Source of the DNA: Actinomycetota bacterium
GTDB lineage: Bacteria; Actinomycetota; Thermoleophilia; Gaiellales; Gaiellaceae
DNA: 17,816 nt
Reading direction: 5' to 3'
NCBI GenBank assembly: GCA_013697465.1
Contig: JACCWU010000157.1
Span: 1-17,816 of the forward strand
Position 1 is the stretch's first letter. Each line of letters starts with the position of its first letter. The translations under genes were made by a program, and so were the position numbers. Positions 8,250 through 13,191 of the stretch are shown here, in pieces. The notes beneath the pieces are model-generated. The model saw nothing but the letters and a program-made list of their open reading frames with translations, had not been told where the DNA came from and searched no databases.

Positions 8250-8623
8250 ACAGACTCAGCTTCGGGAGCGTCCTCGATCGCTACGAGCTCTTTCAAGGCT
8301 TCGGCTCGGGAACCCGCGATGGGCAGGACGCGGTCGAGCGTCGTTATCTCGAAGATGCGCCGCGCGGTCGTCTGGGGAAGCACGACGCGCGCACGACCGC
8401 CGCGCTTGGTCACGTCCCGCACGGTCCGGACGAGTAGCCCGAGCGCCGTCGAGTCGAGAAACGTCACGCGGCTGAGATCTGCCAAGAAGCGCCCGTGGAT
8501 GCCGATCTCTGCATCGCTCAGGGCCTGCTCGAGCGCTGGAGCGGTATACGCATCGAGCTCTCCCCCCGCGCTCAACACGACCGTGTTCGACTGGTGCTCG
8601 ATCCGAATGCGATGCACGGGCAT
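8246..8623 (-). CDS. STAS anti-anti-sigma factor 1 (RsbV-like)
   Basis: A 125-residue single STAS-domain protein of the RsbV/SpoIIAA type. Unphosphorylated, such proteins bind the RsbW-type kinase and release the sigma factor; phosphorylation on the conserved serine inactivates them. The strand and helix pattern is complete, and the phosphosite is Ser58 in LADLSRVTFLDSTALG. The second half carries RRIFEITTLDRVL, the usual C-terminal helix. It ends convergently with the kinase gene, sharing CTAG at the stops. The gene follows the DUF6458 and YeaQ genes on the same strand after a 78-base gap with no clear promoter of its own, so it may be read from the promoter at 9257-9282. No good ribosome site precedes ATG 8623, so the start is slightly uncertain. 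Confidence 0.9.
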   Translation of the reverse strand: MPVHRIRIEHQSNTVVLSAGGELDAYTAPALEQALSDAEIGIHGRFLADLSRVTFLDSTALGLLVRTVRDVTKRGGRARVVLPQTTARRIFEITTLDRVLPIAGSRAEALKELVAIEDAPEAESV

Positions 8624-8701
8624 GGGGGAGGCAGGCGAGCATCGGGCCCATTCCCCGGGGCACGACGCGGTACTTGCCTGCTCAGTATGGACGTTTCGCG
8701 C

Positions 8702-8959
8702 TCAACGGCTCCGCAGCGCGCGGAAGGCGAAGAGAATGAGAACCGCACCCACGATCGATGCGATCCACGTGCTGATGTCGAAGAACTCGTCGATCGGATC
8801 CCCGAGGCCGAGAGCCCAAGCGACGAATCCCCCGAGCAGCGCACCCGCGATGCCGAGGAGCGTTGTCAAGATGAAGCCCCCGCGCTCCTCGCCGGGCATG
8901 AGCGCTTTCGCGATCAGGCCGGCGAGGAAGCCGAGGACGATCCAGCCGATGATGCCCAA
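8702..8959 (-). CDS. GlsB/YeaQ/YmgE family stress-response membrane protein
   Basis: An 85-residue small membrane protein of the transglycosylase-associated/GlsB family, often induced by general stress; its molecular role is not settled. Three hydrophobic segments are visible (about residues 3-20, 30-50 and 62-80), with the family signatures MGIIGWIVLGFLAGLIAK, MPGEERGGF, LLGIAGALLGGFVA and a C-terminal IVGAVLILF. The start is a TTG preceded by AGAGG, which overlaps the stop of the upstream DUF6458 gene; this start gives exactly the family N terminus. The nine-base gap from DUF6458 indicates one transcript, under the SigB-type promoter at 9257-9282. Confidence 0.9.
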   Translation of the reverse strand: MGIIGWIVLGFLAGLIAKALMPGEERGGFILTTLLGIAGALLGGFVAWALGLGDPIDEFFDISTWIASIVGAVLILFAFRALRSR

Positions 8960-8968
8960 CGTTCGCCT

Positions 8969-9202
8969 CTACGCGGTGTCGTCTTTGATGATGTTCGTCT
9001 GGTTCCCGCCGCCCGCGTCGCGCGCGCCGCCGAACCCACCCCAGCTCGACCAGAACACGAGCGAGGCGACGAAGCCGAGAATGCCGACGATCAGGAGAAT
9101 GATGCCCATCACCTGTATGTCGACGCCCGAAACCTCAGCCGACACCGCCCAGGCCAGCACGGCCCCGACGGCGATGAGCAGAATGCTGAAGCTGATACCC
9201 AT
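8969..9202 (-). CDS. DUF6458 family small membrane protein
   Basis: A 77-residue protein with two membrane helices (about residues 3-22 and 30-50), beginning MGISFSILLIAVGAVLAWAV and followed by VDIQVMGIILLIVGILGFVA. This two-helix pattern is typical of DUF6458, a family of unknown function common in actinobacteria. The C terminus is Gly-rich and polar. ATG 9202 has a good ribosome site (AGGAAGGA, about 7 bases upstream). It is the first gene behind the SigB-type promoter at 9257-9282 and is followed nine bases later by the YeaQ-family gene, so both are probably general-stress proteins acting at the membrane. Confidence 0.85.
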   Translation of the reverse strand: MGISFSILLIAVGAVLAWAVSAEVSGVDIQVMGIILLIVGILGFVASLVFWSSWGGFGGARDAGGGNQTNIIKDDTA

Positions 9203-9256
9203 TTGATCCTTCCTTTCCCCTACCTTCGAGGGCCAACCGAAATCAACGGGCCGGTG

Positions 9257-9282
9257 GTACCCGCACAGGGGCCGAGTGAAAC
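9257..9282 (-). promoter_or_regulatory. SigB/SigF-type promoter of the DUF6458-YeaQ operon
   Basis: On the minus strand GTTT (9282-9279) is followed by 16 bases and GGGTAC (9262-9257), a textbook match to the SigB/SigF class. It lies in the 92-base gap between a STAS gene and DUF6458, with the -10 about 55 bases before the ATG. This is the best-placed of the matching sites. The transcript could continue through YeaQ into the STAS gene at 8246-8623. Confidence 0.7.
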
Positions 9283-9294
9283 GCTCACGCTGCT

Positions 9295-9642
9295 TCAGGA
9301 GCGCGGCTCGACGACGAGCTCGTCGACCGTCGAGCCGATGCTCGCGACCTCGCCGAGTCCGACGATCGCGAGTGTGCGCGCCACGAGCGCGCCCGGCGCG
9401 AGGACAAGACCGAGTTGCGGTCCGTCGAAACGCCGTGCGAGACGAAAGAGCATCTGCAACGCAGCGCTGTCGATAAAGGCGACGCTGTTCAGATCGAGAA
9501 CGAGTCCCGGACGCCCCCCAGCAAGTCCGGTTACCTGGCGCTCGACATCGGAGGCATTCGTCAAGTCGAGCTCGCCGCGAAGCTCCAGCAGCGTGACGTT
9601 TTCACGATCCGAATCGACGACCTCGAGCTCGTAGGGCGTCAC
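9295..9642 (-). CDS. STAS anti-anti-sigma factor 2 (RsbV-like)
   Basis: A single STAS-domain protein of 115 residues when started at GTG 9642, which matches the family length. It would bind an RsbW-type kinase when its serine is unphosphorylated. The phosphosite is Ser59 in LDLNSVAFIDSAAL; the N-terminal strand ELRGELDLTNASDVE is typical. A longer frame from ATG 9738 exists, but its extra 32 residues are not STAS-like and cross the divergent gene's promoter. GTG 9642 has no ribosome site and lies 9 bases after a TATGAT box, so the mRNA may be leaderless. The C-terminal half (LVLAPGALVARTLAIVGL) departs from the other three STAS proteins, whose versions read RRIFEIT or RVLEIAGLD, which suggests a different partner. 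Confidence 0.85.
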   Translation of the reverse strand: MTPYELEVVDSDRENVTLLELRGELDLTNASDVERQVTGLAGGRPGLVLDLNSVAFIDSAALQMLFRLARRFDGPQLGLVLAPGALVARTLAIVGLGEVASIGSTVDELVVEPRS

Positions 9643-9651
9643 TGGAGGAGA

Positions 9652-9677
9652 ATCATACGACGATCCCTGCCCGTCAA
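9652..9677 (-). promoter_or_regulatory. Possible housekeeping promoter of STAS 2
   Basis: On the minus strand TTGACG (9677-9672) and TATGAT (9657-9652) resemble sigma-A elements, and the -10 ends 9 bases before GTG 9642, which would give a nearly leaderless mRNA. The 14-base spacer is shorter than the usual 16-18, so the pair may not act together. It abuts the plus-strand SigB-type site at 9679-9704. Confidence 0.35.
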
Positions 9678-9678
9678 C

Positions 9679-9704
9679 GTTTGCGCCCGAGGGGCCGGGG
9701 GCAT
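9679..9704 (+). promoter_or_regulatory. SigB/SigF-type promoter of STAS 3
   Basis: GTTT (9679-9682), 16 bases, then GGGCAT (9699-9704). The fourth -10 base is C instead of T or A, so the match is slightly weaker. Transcription would begin near 9711, which places the GTG at 9740 and its AGAGG downstream of the start point and argues against a TTG start at 9707. Confidence 0.5.
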
Positions 9705-9739
9705 GCTTGACCGAAGGACAACACGAGAGGCGGTTCATC

Positions 9740-10144
9740 GTGTCCGATAGAGGCTTCCCCGAGTACTCGCCGGTCGTCGTGGCGCCGGCGGAGTCGTTTC
9801 GAATCGAGGAGGAGAGACCCGCCCTCGCGGGGAGCGTGCTGTTCGCGCTTCACGGCGAGGTCGACCTCCACGTCGCGCCGGAGCTCCGCGACCGAATCAC
9901 CTCGGTGATCGAGGACGGCGCGGACTACGTCGTCCTCGACCTGTCCAATGTCACGTTCATGGATTCCATGGCCCTCGGCGTCCTCCTAGGAGCGCTCAAA
10001 CGCCTGCGCCCGCGGGGCGGCGAACTTCGGCTAGTCGTGCCGGACTCGGATCTGCGGCGGATCTTCGAGATCACCCTTCTCGATCAGGTGTTCGCACTGA
10101 GCGCGACGCGCGACGAAGCTCTTGCCGCGCCCATGGAGCCGTGA
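9740..10144 (+). CDS. STAS anti-anti-sigma factor 3 (RsbV-like)
   Basis: A STAS-domain antagonist of 134 residues from GTG 9740. The phosphosite is Ser76 in VLDLSNVTFMDSMALG, and the C-terminal helix DLRRIFEITLLDQVFAL closely resembles that of the STAS gene at 8246-8623, pointing to a duplicate pair. About 30 residues precede the STAS core (through SFRIEEERPALAGS), a longer lead than in the other copies. GTG 9740 is preferred to TTG 9707 because AGAGG lies about nine bases before it and because the predicted transcription start lies between the two. The gene ends seven bases from the convergent STAS gene 4. Confidence 0.88.
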   Translation: MSDRGFPEYSPVVVAPAESFRIEEERPALAGSVLFALHGEVDLHVAPELRDRITSVIEDGADYVVLDLSNVTFMDSMALGVLLGALKRLRPRGGELRLVVPDSDLRRIFEITLLDQVFALSATRDEALAAPMEP

Positions 10145-10151
10145 AGGAGGA

Positions 10152-10487
10152 TCACGCCGTCTGGCTTCGGGTCGCGTGGATCGGGATCCGTCCGTCCAGG
10201 CCCGCGATTTCGAGGACCCGGAGGACGCGCGGATCCGACGCGACGAGCGACATGGACCCTCCCGCAGACTCGCAGCGAGCTATTCCCGTCAGAATCACGC
10301 GGATTGCCGCCGAGTCGAGGAAGTCGCACTTTGTGAGGTCGATGACGACCTTTCCGTCTGGCCTCGTTCGCTCCAGGGCAGACTCGAGGTCGGGGGAGGT
10401 GGCCATGTCGACTTCACCCGTGACCCGTACGAGGGAGCTGTCCCCAACTTCCTCCACCTCGACTGCGAACTCGTGCGCTCTCGCCAC
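10152..10487 (-). CDS. STAS anti-anti-sigma factor 4 (RsbV-like)
   Basis: A 111-residue STAS-domain protein from GTG 10487. The phosphosite is Ser59 in VIDLTKCDFLDSAAI, and the N-terminal strand reads VRVTGEVDMATSPDLE. The tail carries RVLRVLEIAGLDGRIPI, the usual C-terminal helix. The open frame continues upstream to 11063 on this strand, but that part runs antisense to the RsbW-like gene, reads as low-complexity shadow sequence and is rejected. Divergent from the RsbW-like gene at 10548, with 60 bases between the starts; the pair may be functionally linked. No SigB-type site precedes it. Confidence 0.87.
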   Translation of the reverse strand: MARAHEFAVEVEEVGDSSLVRVTGEVDMATSPDLESALERTRPDGKVVIDLTKCDFLDSAAIRVILTGIARCESAGGSMSLVASDPRVLRVLEIAGLDGRIPIHATRSQTA

Positions 10488-10547
10488 GGACGCGAGTTTA
10501 GATGCTGACCGTGGATCGACGCGCCCGGGTGGCGAGGTGGTCCCCGC

Positions 10548-10940
10548 ATGAGCGAGAGTACGTCGATCGTGGCCGATCGGATCGTCCTTACCCTTCCTCG
10601 AGACGAGCGTCTGCACGGCGTCGCCACCCTCGTTCTCGGCGGTATCGGCAGCCGGTTCGAGCTCGCCTACGAGAAGGTCGACGATCTCCAGCTCGCCGTG
10701 CTCAGCGTCATGGCTGCGAGCGATCGCGACAGCGTTACGATCGAGGTGGACGTCGACGACGAGCGGGTGGATGCGAGCGTCGGGCCGCTTCCCGAGCACA
10801 GCGCCTCGGACCGGGCTCTCCGAACCGTGGTCGACCGGCTCGTGGACTCGGTCGAGTCGTCCGAGCGCGAGAACGCTACCGGGGAGCGGGAAGAGTGGAT
10901 CACGCTCCGGCTGGTACGCGACACCCCCGCAACGCACTGA
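10548..10940 (+). CDS. Degenerate RsbW-like GHKL-fold protein lacking ATP-site residues
   Basis: A 130-residue protein whose first half aligns by eye with the RsbW-type kinase at 7827: RIVLTLPRDERLHGVATLVL matches the family's first strand and helix, and YEKVDDLQLAVLSVMAAS aligns with ELADLKLAVTEACGNAVR. At the N-box the catalytic Glu is replaced by Ser53 and the Mg2+-binding Asn by Ala57. The glycine motifs are also absent (VGPLPEH where DxGxG is expected), and no GxGxG lid is seen. It should therefore not phosphorylate anything. It may bind a STAS protein or a sigma factor without catalysis, acting as a sink or adaptor; that is inference. ATG 10548 has a good ribosome site (GAGGTG, 8 bases upstream). 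The C-terminal part is acidic and probably flexible. Confidence 0.7.
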   Translation: MSESTSIVADRIVLTLPRDERLHGVATLVLGGIGSRFELAYEKVDDLQLAVLSVMAASDRDSVTIEVDVDDERVDASVGPLPEHSASDRALRTVVDRLVDSVESSERENATGEREEWITLRLVRDTPATH

Positions 10941-10961
10941 CTCGGCGCCGAGCTCGCAGGC

Positions 10962-10987
10962 GTTTGTCCGCATCGAAACGCGGGTAA
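10962..10987 (+). promoter_or_regulatory. SigB/SigF-type promoter of the 69-residue protein gene
   Basis: GTTT (10962-10965), 16 bases, GGGTAA (10982-10987). It lies in the 80-base gap upstream of the small acidic protein gene, with the -10 ending 33 bases before the ATG and a strong ribosome site in between. A very close match in sequence, spacing and position. Confidence 0.68.
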
Positions 10988-11020
10988 TCTTTACGCTCGA
11001 CGTCAACGCAAGGAGGCGAG

Positions 11021-11230
11021 ATGTCGCTCCCCCCCGAAGAGCGAGCCGACGACGGCCAGACACCGGAGGATCCGGTCAAGGAATCGCAGCAACTAGGCGA
11101 GCCCGAGAACGAGTCCGACATCGAGATCGCCAACCTGCCGCCTCCCCCTCTCGTCACGGTAGGCCCGCTCTCCGAAGAACCGGAAGAGGGCACACTCCAA
11201 CACCCGCCCGCGGGCGAAGACCTCCCGTAG
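11021..11230 (+). CDS. Small acidic, proline-rich hypothetical protein
   Basis: A 69-residue protein with no recognised domain. It is rich in Glu, Asp and Pro with few hydrophobic residues apart from a short central stretch (IEIANLPPPPLVTVG), has no Cys, and is predicted by eye to be disordered and strongly acidic. The expression signals are good: AAGGAGG at 11010-11016 lies four bases before ATG 11021, and a SigB-type promoter sits just upstream at 10962-10987. These signals, not homology, support the gene. Its composition suits a hydrophilic stress-protective or partner-binding protein, but the function is unknown. It ends shortly before the palindrome at 11255-11290. Confidence 0.7.
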   Translation: MSLPPEERADDGQTPEDPVKESQQLGEPENESDIEIANLPPPPLVTVGPLSEEPEEGTLQHPPAGEDLP

Positions 11231-11254
11231 CGGGATCGCGCGCGGCTACACACC

Positions 11255-11290
11255 GGTGACTGTCACTGAACATGTCCCGTGACAGTCACC
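11255..11290. repeat. Perfect 12-bp inverted repeat; possible bidirectional terminator or dispersed palindrome
   Basis: GGTGACTGTCAC (11255-11266) and its exact reverse complement GTGACAGTCACC (11279-11290) flank a 12-base loop. Each arm is itself a small palindrome, GTGAC-T-GTCAC, so four copies of the GTGAC/GTCAC unit are present. It lies between two convergent genes (stops at 11230 and 11312), a fitting place for a two-way terminator, although no T-run follows on either strand. It could also be one copy of an intergenic palindromic repeat or a protein-binding site. Confidence 0.7.
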
Positions 11291-11311
11291 CGCTTCTGCC
11301 GGTCTCGCAGC

Positions 11312-11737
11312 TCAATGGCGCGAGATCTCCTCGACCATCTCACCCGTCGCCGACTCATCGGCGGACAGCGCGACGTCTGCCTGCGCGAGGATTCCAACGA
11401 GTCGGCCGTCCTCGACGACCGGTAGACGTCGCACCTGCTCCGCCGCCATCCGCTGGAGCGCTTCCTCCAGGGGCTCGTCCGGCCGGGCGACGACCGGTTG
11501 CCGGCTCTTCACCTCGCTGACGGTGATCTCGCCAGGATTCAGATGCTTCGCCAGCACCTTCACGACGAGATCGCGGTCCGTCACCATCCCGACGAGCTGA
11601 TCGCCGTCGACAACCGGCAGCGACCCGACGTTCTCGTCCGTCATCGCCTGCGCGGCTTCGACGACGCTCGCGTCGCTCGAGATCGACTTCGGCGATGCGG
11701 TCATCGCATCCCGCACCGTACGGCCTGAGCTCTCCAT
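11312..11737 (-). CDS. Tandem CBS domain protein
   Basis: A 141-residue protein made of two CBS domains (about residues 8-62 and 72-130), a Bateman module that usually binds AMP, ATP or related nucleotides and acts as an energy sensor. The signature SLPVVDGDQLVGMVTDRDL closes the first domain, and RRLPVVEDGRLVGILAQADV closes the second. There is no other domain, so it probably works by binding a partner or nucleotide. The start is ATG 11737, preceded by GGGAGG; a longer frame reaches 12022 but runs antisense to the divergent thioredoxin-like gene and through the promoters. A SigB-type promoter lies 38 bases upstream. Stand-alone CBS pairs are common members of general-stress and dormancy regulons in actinobacteria. 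Confidence 0.9.
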   Translation of the reverse strand: MESSGRTVRDAMTASPKSISSDASVVEAAQAMTDENVGSLPVVDGDQLVGMVTDRDLVVKVLAKHLNPGEITVSEVKSRQPVVARPDEPLEEALQRMAAEQVRRLPVVEDGRLVGILAQADVALSADESATGEMVEEISRH

Positions 11738-11775
11738 CCGGACCTCCCGAGTTCGCTTGGCCTGAACCAGGATCG

Positions 11776-11800
11776 TTTCCCGCCGAAGCGGTGAGCAAAC
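11776..11800 (-). promoter_or_regulatory. SigB/SigF-type promoter of the CBS gene
   Basis: On the minus strand GTTT (11800-11797), 15 bases, then GGGAAA (11781-11776), 38 bases before ATG 11737. A second GTTT adjoins it at 11804-11801, with a 19-base spacing. It is back to back with the plus-strand site at 11811-11836, making a compact divergent promoter pair. Confidence 0.5.
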
Positions 11801-11810
11801 AAACGTCTCG

Positions 11811-11836
11811 GTTTCGCTCTGCCCAGGATCGGGCAT
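11811..11836 (+). promoter_or_regulatory. SigB/SigF-type promoter of the thioredoxin-like gene
   Basis: GTTT (11811-11814), 16 bases, GGGCAT (11831-11836), the same -10 variant as the site at 9679. Transcription would begin near 11843, only a few bases before GTG 11847, implying a nearly leaderless mRNA; this fits the absence of a ribosome site there. Confidence 0.48.
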
Positions 11837-11846
11837 CCGTACCGTC

Positions 11847-12161
11847 GTGAAGGCGGCACAGGAGTCGGTGCGTGCACAGGTCGCGAAACGGAGCGGGAAG
11901 CCTGCGCTCATCTTCGTAGGCCGGAAGCGCTCGGGCCCGTCCAGGCGCATGGAGAGCCTCGTCGCTTGGGTGAAGGTGACGCAGAAGAAAAGCCTCCGGG
12001 TGGTCGACGTCGACGCGGACACGAATCCCGCACTCGTTCAGAAGCTCGGGATCTCGATGGTCCCCGCCCTCGTGCTCGTCAAGAACAGGCGGGTCTTGGG
12101 ACGTCTCGAGGGACGGGCGACCGGCCGCCAGATCGACGACCTCATCCGGCCTCATTTGTGA
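11847..12161 (+). CDS. Thioredoxin-fold protein with SGPS in place of CGPC
   Basis: A 104-residue thioredoxin-like protein. The fold markers are clear: a first core strand PALIFVG (19-25), the active-site position KRSGPSRRM (27-35), a middle strand LRVVDVDADTNPALVQKLGI (50-69), and the cis-proline turn ISMVPALVLV with Pro73, then GRLEGRATGRQIDDLI. Classic thioredoxin has WCGPCRRM at the active site; here both cysteines are serine (Ser29, Ser32) and no cysteine remains in the protein, so it cannot do dithiol redox chemistry. It may serve as a chaperone or scaffold, as some cysteine-free thioredoxin-fold proteins do. GTG 11847 is the chosen start, near the predicted transcription start; a later GTG at codon 8 is possible. 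Divergent from the CBS gene. Confidence 0.78.
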   Translation: MKAAQESVRAQVAKRSGKPALIFVGRKRSGPSRRMESLVAWVKVTQKKSLRVVDVDADTNPALVQKLGISMVPALVLVKNRRVLGRLEGRATGRQIDDLIRPHL

Positions 12162-12180
12162 GCCCGTAGACTCCCGCTCC

Positions 12181-13191
12181 ATGCTCGAGGGCGGCCTGGC
12201 GGAGCTCCACACGCATCTCGGCGGCTCCGTCGCCTCCGACATCCTCTGGAGCCTCGCGCACGAGCAGGGCATCGCGCTCCCCGTGAAGGACTATTGGGAG
12301 TTCGACGCGCTCGTCACCGTCTCGGACCCGCGGGGCGTGGCGGGTCTCGACGGCCTCGACCAGATCTACCACTGGACCGAGCTCATACAGTCGTCCCCGC
12401 TCGCGGTCGAGCGCTCGGTGCACGCGGCGATCGGAGGCGCGTTTCGGTCGCAGGGAATCACGACCCTCGAGCTTCGTTTCAACCCCATGAAGCGGAATCG
12501 TGGCGGCGAGCGCGACCTCGACCACATCATCCTCGCGGCGATCCGTGGCCTCGACCTCGCAAGCCTCGAGTATCCGCAGGTCCGTGCGGGGCTCATCCTG
12601 ATGATGGACCGCACCTTCGACCCGCGGCTGAACGAGATCATCGTCGAGAAAGCCGTGCGCTGGGCGGGACGCGGCGTCGTCGGGGTCGACATCGCGGGGC
12701 CGAGGCAGAACGGCGCGCGTTACGACTACACCCAGATCGAGCCGATGCTGGAGACGGCTCGGGAGGCGGGCCTGGGCGTGACCATCCACGTGGGCGAGGA
12801 GGGGGGCGACATGGGCCGCGAGGAGCTCGGCGAGGTTCTCGAGCGCCTGCGGCCTGAGCGCATCGGGCACGGCATCCTCGCCGCGGGGGATCCCCAGCTC
12901 GAGCGGCTGCTCAGGGAGCTCGGCACCGTGCTCGAGATCTGCCCCACCTCGAACCTCCTGACCAAGGCACTCGCGGACGAGGAAGCCGTTCGCTACACGA
13001 TTCGCCGCTTCGTGGACGCGGGAGTCGGGTTCACCATCGCCACCGACGGGCCTGAGATGATGCGAACCCATCTCCGAGACGAGTTCGACCTCCTCCTTCG
13101 CCTCGGCGCCCTCGACGAGGACGAGCTGCGCGAGGCGAACGCGCGCGGGCATGCCGCGGCATTCAGGCGCGGCATCGCCGTTCCGGCCTGA
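12181..13191 (+). CDS. Adenosine deaminase-like metal-dependent amidohydrolase
   Basis: A 336-residue protein of the adenosine/AMP deaminase family, a TIM-barrel with one zinc ion. The metal and catalytic residues are present: His10 and His12 (ELHTHLGGS), His203 with Glu206 (IHVGEEGGD), His230 (RIGHG) and Asp289 (ATDGPEM); EICPTSNLLT is the family signature. Two usual substrate-contact positions differ: the residue after HxHL, Asp or Glu in true adenosine deaminases, is Gly14, and the second Asp of TDDP is Gly290. It may therefore act on another purine or aminated compound. The protein begins only nine residues before the first His, with no N-terminal extension. No ribosome site is seen; a TAGACT box (12167-12172) ends 8 bases before the ATG, so the mRNA may be leaderless. 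The stop overlaps the next start by one base. Confidence 0.85.
   Translation: MLEGGLAELHTHLGGSVASDILWSLAHEQGIALPVKDYWEFDALVTVSDPRGVAGLDGLDQIYHWTELIQSSPLAVERSVHAAIGGAFRSQGITTLELRFNPMKRNRGGERDLDHIILAAIRGLDLASLEYPQVRAGLILMMDRTFDPRLNEIIVEKAVRWAGRGVVGVDIAGPRQNGARYDYTQIEPMLETAREAGLGVTIHVGEEGGDMGREELGEVLERLRPERIGHGILAAGDPQLERLLRELGTVLEICPTSNLLTKALADEEAVRYTIRRFVDAGVGFTIATDGPEMMRTHLRDEFDLLLRLGALDEDELREANARGHAAAFRRGIAVPA

Noticed and set aside
9707..9739. TTG 9707 as the start of STAS 3
   Set aside because: It would precede the predicted transcription start near 9711 and adds residues outside the STAS domain; GTG 9740 has AGAGG upstream.
10144..10153. AAGGAGGATC, a perfect ribosome-site-like sequence on the plus strand
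   Set aside because: No start codon or open frame follows at a suitable distance; the bases fall in the 7-base gap and the end of the convergent STAS gene.
10488..11063. Upstream extension of STAS 4 on the minus strand, giving a 303-residue protein
   Set aside because: The extension is antisense to the RsbW-like gene and to the promoter at 10962; only the last 111 residues are a STAS domain.
11272..11520. Open frame beginning in the palindrome at 11255-11290
   Set aside because: It runs antisense to the CBS gene, has no ribosome site and is Pro/Arg/Ser-rich shadow sequence.
11738..12022. Upstream extension of the CBS protein
   Set aside because: It runs antisense to the thioredoxin-like gene and through both divergent promoters; ATG 11737 has a ribosome site and gives a complete two-CBS protein.
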